From Diphasiastrum complanatum (taxonomy: Eukaryota > Streptophyta > Lycopodiopsida > Lycopodiales > Lycopodiaceae), in NCBI GenBank assembly GCA_029204225.1, contig CM055106.1, positions 40,688,368 to 40,752,367 of the forward strand: a stretch of 64,000 bases of DNA, given 5' to 3'. The translations under genes and the position numbers were made by a program. This document shows, one piece after another, positions 21,401 through 33,400 of this stretch; position 1 is the stretch's first letter, and every line of letters begins with the position of its first letter. The notes beneath the pieces are model-generated. The model saw only the letters and a list, made by a program, of their open reading frames with translations, was not told where the DNA came from and searched no databases.

Positions 21401-24400
21401 AAGCCAGCCCCCACACGCTTTGCATTCGACTTGGTGGTCATCGACCGTCTGATCAGGTGTAGGGCGCAACTTCTACAGATGGTTGCCAGTGATCTTTGGT
21501 GTGCCAGTACATTTCCGCGCACTGAGGATGGGGAGCACTTTTCTTCCACGGTGAGGGGAGACCAGTTTTGGAGGGATGCACAGACATTGTCAGGACTGCT
21601 TCGACCACTTTACATTGTGCTCCGCATGGCTGACAGCGAGGGGTCGACACTTGGACTGGTATATGAGCTCATGGACCGGATTGGACAGTTCCTGCAGCTG
21701 CCCATCTTGCAGCCAGAGAGGTAAGCGGTACAGTGTTGTAATTGTTCTTTATCTTTTCAGTGTTTGCTAGTTTGTTTTTCTGTCGATGTTACGTTTTTTC
21801 GTAATGCCCTAAACCACATGCCTCTCACCTGCTGGATGACAGAGCTGAAGTTCATCTGGGAGACGCGGTGGAACTACTTCCACAGGAGTATCCACAGCGT
21901 TGCACACATGCTGCATCCCCTCTTCCTCTCTCCGACACAGATCGCAGACAGGGAGCTCGAGGCCGATTGGCTTCAGTACATTCACAGGGTGGGTCCACAC
22001 ATAGTTTGGATCCTATCAGGCTCATGGAGGAGCTCGCTGCATTTCGTTTCGGCATGGGCACATTCGGCCACCTGGCTGCTCAGGATCCAGAGAGGAGGCA
22101 GCTACCCATTACCTGGTGGACCATGTTCGGTAGCACATACCCATCTATACAGCGTCTTGCACTGCGTGTCCTTTCTCAGGTATGCATCTCATTTTATCCT
22201 CCATTGTTGTGTTTCGTTGAAGACAATGTGCTGAAGTATTTCAATGCACGCACCACAGGATTGTGCTGCCTCCGTGTGTGAGCGTAATTGGAGCACATGG
22301 GCACTCATTCACACGAGGAGAAGAAACCGGTTGTCAGTGAGTCAGTTGGAGCGGTTGGTGTTCTGTAGCACCAACGCACGTCTCGCCAGGAGACTTCCGA
22401 CCATTACGAGCGCATTGCAGGTGATAAGCTAACCTTTCATAGCATGTTGGTTGACTCCTGGTATGTTGGTTTCATTTCTTGATAGAGTTGTTTCTCTGAC
22501 ATGCCAATTTTAAACCTTGCAGACGAAGATATCCGATTTGGAGCGCCAGGTTGACTTGCCTACGGACAGCACCCATCCCATGCCTGCAGATGACCTGGGC
22601 ACACAGTTGATGGCAGAGAGAGAGAGGGAGCTTGTCGAGATGAGAGAGAGAGAGCTTGGGCTTGAGCACAGAGAGCCTCCATTGTACGAGGCAGATGAGC
22701 CAGTGTCAGAGGATGATCAGGATGAGGATGAGCCTATTCGGGTTGTGTTCGCCAGATCAGAGCGGGATGAGGCATATGATACAGGTGTTGGGCACACGCC
22801 TAGAGCAGGGGTCATAGGTGCATCACGTGGTAGAGCTGGGACACATGCCACAGATTATACCGGGAGACGGGCAGGGCACACAGGGGGGGCCAGTGGCATA
22901 CATTCTTATGTTGATATGATGGAGGAGGCTCTTGATAAGGGGCAGACTGATTTGGGTTTACCTTCCGCAGCTGCTTGGATGCGTGCATCACAGAGCCATA
23001 GGCATTTCTATGACAGCACACCAGAGGAGTCACCAGATGACTTTGATTGTACCGATTGGGAGGCCATGCCGGGTCCGCATGGTGCACAGGATGAGGCACG
23101 GGATGTTCCTGAGGATGGTGCTCATGATGAGTCCCAGAGCCCAGACCATTCGTATTCGGATGCCCAGCTGGACGACTTGATTGCAGACTTGGATTCAGAG
23201 GCCCAGCAGATGCCGAGCGTCAGGGCACCCCCATCCTCTCTAGCCAGCATGCCCTACACAGAGTCTCAGCCAGAGCAGCTACACGAGGTGCCTGCAGTTC
23301 CTCCAGTTCCTCAGAGGGTGTATGTGCGCCGCACAGCACCTCCAGTGCCATCGATACCGTTGAGGCCTGCAGCCCCTTCATCGCCATCCACTTTTGCAGC
23401 AGCAGGTCTCCATGGCAGGCCACCATCTGTGCCCAGATCTTCTCTTGCAGCACCCACATCTACAGACGCTCCTCCAGTGGCAGCACCCACGGCACATCCT
23501 CCTCCATTGGCAGCACCCACGGCACCGGCTCCTCCTTTGGCAGCACCCACAGCACATCCTCCTCCTTTGGCAGCACCCAGGATGTACCAGTACCGTCCAC
23601 CACAACGCCCCTTTCAGTACTTATCGCCGCTGTACTTGCCTCCTACAGGGACGGCCCCTCCACATCTAGTTCCTCCACCAGCAGCAGGCCCACGGGCACA
23701 CACTCCTCGGACCTATCCTCCACTATCAGCTGCACAGGGACACCCATCTTTGGCTACTCTATCCTAGCCGGCCGCAGCTTGGGCTCAGCCTAGTCAGCCA
23801 GGTGATCTGCATGGGGGTGATGAGGCATTGACGGCTCCCCTTGTCCGCAAGAGGCCAGGAAGGCCCAAGGGTGCACCGAACAAGAAAGGCAGGGCACGGA
23901 AACTGCCAGGGAAGAGAGGACGACCTCGCAGGGCTCCAGTTGCTGGTAGAGGTGCTGTATTACAGCCAGCTGCAGCAGGTGTTGTTGGTTTAGCCTGCTT
24001 GGGGGCTGATGCGGAGGCAGATTGGGAGGATGAGGATGACGACTCTTCCTTCTCGGATACACAGCCCATGCCAGTACCAGACAGACATAGATATCAGTTG
24101 CGAGAGTCAGCTCGGGGCCCTGAGTTGTCTCCGGAGCATTCATCTGAGTTTGAGGCAGAGCATTGATTGTAGCTCCGTCATTTTATTTTTAGCAGTTTGA
24201 TATCATGTTCCATGTTTGGCGGCCAGATGGTCGAACGCTGTATTCAGACCAATCTTCATATTATATTTGGTGTTGGACGTATTCTATTCACTGCACAATG
24301 TGTATTTGTCAATTTGTAATTGTGATGTTCTACTTGCAGTTTTACTTCAAATGGTGTGTGCGTGTTTTCAATTAGTTTTCAGTACAGAGTTTGAGAGCAT

Positions 24401-27400
24401 ATGCAGAACACAGAAATACAACCCCCCTTGATGGCATTTCATAATCACATACATCAGATTGCAATACACAAGGCACGCATTGCACAAAAAACACACCGTA
24501 CATTAATTCAACAGATGTATCAAAACTACAATACGTATTCCCGCCGCATACGGCTGGGGCTGTTCTTTACACCACGCCAGACACTAAATACTGCCTCATA
24601 TACTGATGAACATTAAATAACAACAGTCAGCCACATACGGCTAGACCCCATCTATGCTAAACATTTCTACGGATCTTCCACAGACTCCTCGCCCTCGTCA
24701 GGTGCATTGTTCTGTCGCTCTCGCTCTGCCTCCCGGTTAGCCGAGCTGCCTCCTGGTCAGCCCGACGGCGGGCAGCCCTTTCCCTGACCATGATGAGCTG
24801 TCGTCATGTGAAGTTCATTCCGATCTGCTCATCCAAATCCAGCTCGACAGCGGGGGCGGGGGCCACAGCGGGGGCGGGGATCTGCAGCTCTGGGTGTCTC
24901 TGCCGAGTCTCTCGCAGCATCTCTGCAATGTCTGCTTCTTGCTTCCGATGCCTTTCGTTGTGCCTTCGGACATCTTCCTCGAGCTTCCTCCTGGCTTCGC
25001 CCTCCGCCATCTCACGACACCCTGTTGCTCGAAATGACCCTCACAGCCTCTCACAGCCTCTCAATGGCTCTCACTGGCTCTCTCACAGCCCCCCTCTCAC
25101 AGCCTCTCACTCGGTCTGTCACACAGCCTCTCACAATGCCTCTCTCTCACAGCCTCCCACTGGCTCTCCCTCACAGCTTCTCACAATGCCTCTCACCCCC
25201 TCTCACTGTCTCGTGAGTGCCTATTTAACCCCACAGCCTGTTTCCCAATTTGCTTTTGTTGATGATTCCATGTGCTGCTGTACCTGCCCCATGTGCTGAT
25301 CCCCCACATGCTGCACTGCGATTGGGTCCATGGTCTGCTCCACCACAGTGCCCATGTGACGGTGTACCTGTCCGGATGTATTGCTCCCCCACATGCTGCA
25401 CTCCGATTGGGTCCGTGGTCTGCTCCTCCACAGTGCCCATGTGCTACTGTACCTGCCCCATGTATTGCTCCCCCACATGCCGCACTCCGATTGGGTCCGC
25501 TCTCCCACAGTGCCCCCAGTACAGTCCCCCTGTACAGTAACATCTTAGTTTTTACCTAGTTTTAGCCTGTTAAAAGGGTTTTTTTTTTTTTTCAAAATAA
25601 AAAATAAAAAATATCATTTTTGTGGTGCCGCCCTGGTACCGCTGGTCTGAGGGCGGCACCATAACCGCGGTACCACCATTATGGTACCGCGGTACCATAA
25701 TGGCGGTACCACGTGCCACTATGATAGAGAGCCCTGGATGGGGTTGTGGAACTGTAGAACAATCTGAAAGAAGGAAACTTCCAATGAAACCTGTCTGCGA
25801 AGTTTTGGAGAAGGCATTGTCGGTCCTCTTTTCCTAGTCCCACCCAGTTGCAGTGTGATCTGAAGATATAATGTAGTTCAGATAGAGGTCCAGATATTTG
25901 AAGGATATTTTTGTGATATATTCAATGCTCTAATCAATCAATCAAGGCTAGAAAAAATGATGATCAGGATAGGGCCCAGGGGGGCTTATCTGCCAAGTTC
26001 TTGGGGAAGGCTATTGTAGGACCTGTCTGGCTGGTCTCTAGTAGGGTCTGGCCTGAAGTGATAATGTTTAACAGATAAGAGTCCAAATCACATATCTTTT
26101 TTGGTCATCTTTCAAGGCTCTTTTTCTGAGCAGAGAAAATATTTCCTACTTCGGAACAATGGGCTCTCTTTTTGAAACTTTTTCGTTGCTTCATCCCAGA
26201 TTTTGTATCTGTAATCTAACAATACTAGGTTTTGAGATTTCAAGATAGGACTTTGGAGGTTTGGATTATAGGGAATCAGCAGGCTGCTTCTAACATCTTT
26301 CACCTTTCTTTATGTTCTCACTTAGCACAATAAGTTGCACAGACTGCTAGACCTAGATGTGCTGTTGGTTTGTTAGGAATTTTCATGGCCAGTTGCTCAG
26401 CCAAAAGGAGTTTCTTCAACAAGTGTCTACTTTTTCTCTGCAGTTTGCGCCAATTGACACACCAACGGCAGTCAATAGGTTTCTGTCCCATTGGCAACCG
26501 CAAGCAGCTGTTTTCATGGAAAATGAGCTGTGGCCAAATTTGCTTTGTACGTCGGCAGTGAAAGGGGTACACTTGTGACAAGCCCCATCTTTATGTATCT
26601 TGATTGTATCGAAAGTTGACCTAATCTGCAAATACGACTCTACCAAGGCCTTCTTTGCCAAAGATCTCTATTCTACAGTCTTGGTTCAAAAAAAGCATGT
26701 CGAGAATACTCTGGCTGTTTTATATCTTATAAAAGAGTGTTGATTTTCCCTACACTGGCCAATTTTACTATAGGTCAAATTTACACAAATGAACTACTGC
26801 TGCCTTTTGTCTGAAGACAACATTTCATTCAAAATATAAGTTTGTGGTATTTAATGCGCATGCCATGAAATTTAGAAAACTAAAATCAAATTAATTGTAG
26901 CGGTACTGGCTGACATTCTATCTTCTCTTAAGCCAAATAACCATCCATTCCAGAGGACCCATTGACTCTGCTATTTTAAGTCATCCGTTTAGAGTGCAGG
27001 TTCAGGAGGTGACATTCTTAATGACTGTCTGTTCTGCAGATGTGTCACAATTTGATAACTTGAGGTTGTTTTTTCAGATACCTCTAGCTTTGCTAAATGC
27101 ACGGATGTCCTCAAAATCTTTCAAGCGGTGGTCCTTTCATGCAGCCAGGCCACTTGTTGCAACCATGCTTGCAAACTTCTCGCTCATTTGTCCTTTGGTA
27201 CCTTTGCTGTTATTTTCCATCTGCACTTGTTTTGAGTTCTGCATGTATCTGAAATGTTGGTTCTTGCTCATGGAAATTTTCTGAATGTCCTTTACTTCTT
27301 GAATGTCTTGTCCCCCACCTTTTATAATTCACTCGAGGATGTTAAATGGAAGGTAGAGCACTGCAGAAGGTGTTCGCTTGCAGCTCCTTGGAGCCCCTCC

Positions 27401-30400
27401 TACCAATATCCATTTTGCCGGCAATCTGAAGTATGGTGAGAGCACCTCTTTCAGCTGTATAAATGGTCGCAAAAGTACATGCAACTCTATCTCGACAAAA
27501 AACCTACACAATCTCCAATTTAAAGAACTTCAACTGAGATCAATTGTTTTTGACTTTTCTTATTATTGAGCTTACTTTGTGATCATTTGAAGTATATTAT
27601 TAAAGCAGTACATTGAATGCCTTCTTCCATTTTCGCTATGTACTCTTTTAACTATCAAAACAAGTTACATGCTCTCTCATTGTATATTGCATGTTTGCAG
27701 CCTGGGGAGTTTTTAATTTTGATGGAGTTAGAAAGCTAGAGGAGACTTTAATTAAAGAACTATCTGGACGCAAAGTTTGGCTTGCAGCCTCCACCCATGC
27801 TGGAGAAGAAGAAGGTATTTGGTTGCTTTTCCCTTTTGGTTAGTTCCATGATATCTCTTTAGCTGTTTCCTTGGACAATCTTCTGTTAAATCCATCTCAT
27901 TAACTGATAAGGAATCTTTCCCGTTATTTACAGGTTTCAAATATTCAATTTCAGAGGGTCATATGTGAAAAAATGTCCAAGGGCATGTGAAAATAAAATA
28001 TATGCCTGCACAACATGTTATTTTGTCCAAAATATGTAGTGATCTTAGTAACATGTGCACGATGGAGGAGGTGGAGTTAGAGGAGCATTTCTTATTTAGA
28101 TGCACTATCATTGTCTTTTCTGTCATTCTCCAATGACACTATGTTCACTTATTTCATATGTGGACCCTCGGTCCATGGCCTTCATGCTGCGTGAGATGTT
28201 CCTGCTTTGTATAGATATATGTCAGAGAGGTCAGTATGAGTAGTAGGATTCTTAGACCCAGATTACCTCCTTTTTCTCGAGGTGATGTTCTAGAGCAGAC
28301 CTTGAGGCTGAGCCTTTGTCAGAGGATGAGTCAGATATCCCTTTTAGAGATCTTTATCAGGATCGACAACAGTGTACTTTGAGACTAAGTTTCATGACTA
28401 CTAGGAGACCTCGCCAATTCGTCATCTATCCTTGCTTTCTTCAGCGCGGATCCATTGTGATATGTTATCTATTATATAGCTCTGCTTTGCTGTTGTACAA
28501 CTCCAGTTATATTGTACTCCATTGTATAATCTTTCAAAAATTTCATTCATGAGAAAAGAGTTTTGTTTGGTTTTGTTAGATAAGTCTTTTGATCTAGTAG
28601 TAGTTTGTTTCGGGGGATAGTTATATGCTCCCTCTAAACATCATGCTTGAGATGTACTTCCTTGATCTTATATGCCTTTTGGCACTTAACTTTCTTTCTC
28701 TCTTTTGAGATTTAGTTATGATCAAAATCTCAGGTGTTGAATCAATGAAGCATAAAAGACAGCAATAGACTAAAGCCCTACAAGCAATAGACAAGACAAT
28801 AGGTTCTCCCACGAAGAGCCCAAGCAATACCAATCAATAATCTGAAAAATGAGTGTACAAATGCCCCTATATTTATACCCTACCAATGAACCCTAAAATA
28901 GGAATTCAAAAGTAAAGGGAGGCAAAATGTGGAGGGAAAATAGTGCGTACGGCCCCCCACTCCACATATAACCATATAATAAGGGCCCAAGGCCAGTCAA
29001 TGTCATAAAAAAGGACCCAGTGCGGGTCATAAGCATATAAAAAGGCTCTGGGGCCTGTACATGACTAATATAAAATGCGTAACCAGAAATATACATAACC
29101 AACAGTAAATGTAAAGAGGCCTGCGAAATATATGCAGAGTAGCCCAGTAGGCCTGTATCCTGTAGTCCGTAACTCTCCCTGGCTATAAAGAACATTGCCC
29201 CCAATGTAGGCAAAATAAGATAAGAACCAGTGCCAGAGAAAAATATTGCATCAAGATATCCCATTTGAGAAAGGAACATCAAGAGAAGCCGGAGCATTCC
29301 GAGGAGCAATGGTAGCTGCAAGTGATTGAGCCTAATCAGCCAGGATAGGGGTATGATAAAAAACATCCATGGGCTCCCAAGTAGCCTCCTCAATAGGACA
29401 CCATCCCACTGGACCAAAAACTGAACTTGCCGATGGCGACGACTATGCAATAAGCGCACCTGTAAAATAGCAAATGGCAGGAATGGAAAAAGCTCTGGAT
29501 CTGTAGGAAATGAGGAATCTCAAGGAGCATCATCCTCAATAGCAGCACGTAATAAACTGACATGAAAGATATGACAAGCCCGAGTAGCAGCAGGTAACTC
29601 AAAACGATATGTAATTGGATTGAGGCGCTCAAGAATCTGAAAAGGCCCATAATAGCGCGGCGCAAGCTTCTCAGTAGAAGCAAGACCCTGTACAAAACAG
29701 TGGCGAGCAAAGCGTAACCGGAGAAAAACAGTATCTCCCTCTGCAAACTCAACATGGCGCCGATGACGATCAACAATGGTCTTGTACCGCTGCTGAATAT
29801 GCTGTAAATGAGTAGCAGCTCTAGTAATAATCTCCCGAGCACTCGAAAGATAAGATGAAATAGTAACAGGTGCATCATCTGGAGGAGCGGGTATACTGGG
29901 TAGAATTGGTGAGTATCCATGAGCAAGCAGGAAAGGAGAAAGACCTGTGCTGGAACTAACAGAACTGTTATAACTATACTCAGCCAAACATAAATGTTGA
30001 TCCCAATCACGACCAAAAGGAGAAACATAATGTCGTAAATAATCCTCCAATACCCGGTTAATAACCTCAGACTGACCATTCGCAGAAGAATGATAAGCAG
30101 TGCCCATAAGTATCCTAACATCCAAGATACGCATAAGCTCTGTCCAAAAACCTGATGTAAACTTGGTATCCCGATCAGTAAGTATAGATCGTGGGAGACC
30201 ATGTAAGCGGAAAATCTCAGAAATAAATATACGACCACACTGCTCTGCTGTAATAGTACGTCTGACTGGTATGAAATGAGCTTGTTTAGAAAACCTATCA
30301 ACTACCACCAAACAAGAGTCATGACCACGATGAGTACAGGGAAGACCTAAAATGAAGTCCATAGATATATCAGTCCACTGGCGGGAAGGAATAGGCCAAC

Positions 30401-33400
30401 TTTGAAGGAGACCGCCAGGTTTTTCACGGGAATACTTGTTACGAAGCAAAAATCACAAGTATGAATAAGATGGGAAAACTCACGCTTCATGGAAGGCCAA
30501 TAAACATGTTCTTTCAAACGGAACAAGGACTTGTGAAAACCAAAATGGCCACCAACAGGAGAGGAATGGGCCTCAAGAAGGAGCTGTGGACGTATGTCGA
30601 GAGTGCTGGGAATACATAACGAACCATAGTGAAACAAACGATGATTAAGAATGGAATAAATCTGGTGAGGGTGAGAGGAAGGACGAGAGGCAGACGACAT
30701 AACTTCACGAAAGTCTGGACATGTGGCATAAGCCTGAGGAAGATCATCATACCAAGAGTGGGAGCGTTACTTTTACCAAGCTTATAATGAATATCAAAAT
30801 GAAAGGACTGTGAAAACTGAAGTCAACGGTAATGACGAACACTAAGATCCTTTTGTGTATACAAATAACGAAGTGACTGGTGATCAGTAAAAACATCAAA
30901 CGGAACACGATACAGATAATGACGCCACTTCTTTAAAGCAAAAATGATAGCAAGCAACTCTTTTTCATGAGTGGAATAGCGCTGCTCATATGAACGAAGA
31001 AACATACGAACATCATGAACATCAGCAGGCACAGGCCATGAAAGAATAGAACAGACCTTACGAGGGTCGAGACGAACAGTACCATTAGTAACAAAGAAGC
31101 CCAAAAACTCGATTTGTACAACAGCAAAAGAACATTTAGAACGTTTAGCATACAGATGATGAGTCACTAACAAAACAAAAATAGAACGAACGTGCTGAAC
31201 ATGAAGAGAGAGAGTGGTGCTATAAATGAGGATATCGTCAAAATAAACAATGACACACTTTCCAAGCAGAGGTCGAAAGATGTTATTCATGACAATCTGA
31301 AAAGTGGGCGGGCCATTGGTAACACCAAAAGGAAGGACAAGAAACTCATACAGACCAAAGTGGGTACGGAAAGCTGTCTTGTGCTCATCAACAGGATGCA
31401 TACGAATTTGGTGATAACCGGAACAGAGGTCAAGTTTAGAAAAGATCTTGGCTTGGCCTAACTGGTCAAACAGGTCATCCATATGAGGGATAGGGTACTG
31501 ATTACGGATAGTAAGTTTATTTAAAGCACGATAATCAATACATAGACGTTTAGTACCATCCTTCTTATCAACAAGTAAAACAGGAGCACCAAAAGGACTG
31601 TGGCTAGGAACAATAAGGCCTTGACGTAATAAATCAGACACCTGACGTTGGACTTCTTCGCGCTCAACCATAGACATACGAAAAGGAGGACGAGAAGGAG
31701 GTGATGCAGAGGAAACAAGGTCTATATGGTGGTTGACATCTCGTAAAGGTGGTAATTGAGTCGGCTCTCTAAAAACATGCTCAAATTCACGCAACAGTTC
31801 AGAAAATACCTGTGGCAAAGGTGGTGCATCCGCAATAGGCTGAACTGGCTGAACAAAAAGAATAGCCGCACAGTGGGCCTTCGGGAGGCTCCGTATGAAC
31901 TGCTTCCCGGAAATAAGCTGATAGTCCTGCCGAGAATCAATATCGGAAAATATATGCTGAGTACCATCATGAGAGAATGTCAATGTCTGCTGATGGAGGT
32001 CTACTGTAACCGCACCAAGGGATGCAAACCAATCAGCACCGAGGATAAGATCGTACCGTGTAAGTGGAATAATATGAAAACCTGCCTAACCAAGGAAGTC
32101 TCCAATCCGATATGAAAGCTCTTGATACATCAGCGTGCTAGGAAAAAAGTGTGCCCTGGCAACCTCAACATGCAGGGGATGAGTCGTAGTGACTGGCATA
32201 GCACGAATGCGTGTAGTAATATGATTGCTGAGAAATGAGTGAGTGCTACCCGTGTCAACAAGGGCAATAAACTCACGACCAGTGATACGTACGCGAAGAC
32301 GGATATGGCGTGGACCCGGCTTACCGGCCCAAGTAGCATAAGCAAGCTGAGCATGGCATACAACTAGATCAGGGGGATCAGGAACAGGCTCAGTGGGTGT
32401 GGCAAACTGATCAACAAGTGGGTCATCATCTGGTCAAGGAATGTAGGAAGTGAAGAGAGTGTAAGAAAAGCTTAATATCGGAGGGAGCGGACTTTTGTCG
32501 TCACCCCAAATACGCTTTAGGTACACAAACGACACTAAGAGCAAGAAAGGAAATGACAAATGTCAAGAAAAGGTGTGGAAAGCAAGGAAAAACCAGCAAA
32601 GATACCTCTCGATAGAGCTCCAAGCGTGTGCAAAGAGCTGGCTGGAAAATGTGACCACAAGGAGAATGAAAGTGGGCGCTGGACAGCCTCCAATCAATGC
32701 TGAAAATATGGCTGGAAATCTGTGGAAAACGTGATGAAATAGGGCGATGCCTCCAATCAAAACTGAAATATGGCTGAAACTCTGCTGGAACAATGGCCGA
32801 AAAATGTGATGAAGTAGGGCGCTGGACAGCCTCCAATCAATGCGGAAAAGATGGCTAGGAATCCTCTCCCTGAATCAAATGGAGGATTCAAAAAAAAGAG
32901 GGAAAAGGATTTGGAACTTGGGCGCCGGAAATAATCTACCCAAATTTTTTTTTCCTTTTTTTTCCGGCCGCCAAATTTAGCGGAAGAACTTCCGCTAACT
33001 ATCTGCTAAAGCTCCGCCAAGGAAAATGCTCTGATACCAAGTTATGATCAAAATCTCAGGTGTTGAATCAATGAAGCATAAAAGATAGCAATAGACTAAA
33101 ACCCTACAAGCAATAGACAAGACAATAGGTTCTCCCACGAAGAGCCCAAGCAATACCAATCAATAATCTGAAAATGAGTGTACAAATGCCCCTATAAATA
33201 CCCTACCAATGAACCCTAAAATGGAATTCAAAAGTAAAGGGAGGCAAAATGTGGAGAGAAAATAGTGCGCCCTCCTACGGGCCCCCACTCCACATATAAC
33301 CATATAATAAGGGCCCAAGGCTAGTCAATGTCATAAAAAAGACCCAGTGCGGGTCACAAGCATATAAAATGGCTTTGGGGCCTGTACATGACTAATATAA

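Larger units (their letters stand above)
19442..25723 (+). mobile_element. hAT2: complete 6.3-kb hAT element in KDTA intron 3
   Basis: The 8-bp repeat ATAGAGAG flanks it at 19434-19441 and 25724-25731. The ends read CATAGATCC and, inverted, CATAGTGGC. Both subterminal regions are packed with GGTACC/GGTACCGCGG motifs (19456-19530 and 25627-25712), probably transposase binding sites. Inside are a multi-exon transposase on the plus strand (19832-24166), a convergent small frame (about 24660-25010, minus) and tandem repeats near the right end. Two frame defects in the transposase suggest the copy may no longer be active. Confidence 0.93.

Noticed and set aside
25025-25540. Several overlapping frames on both strands
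   Set aside because: Created by tandem repeats near the hAT2 right end; open in many frames by periodicity alone.
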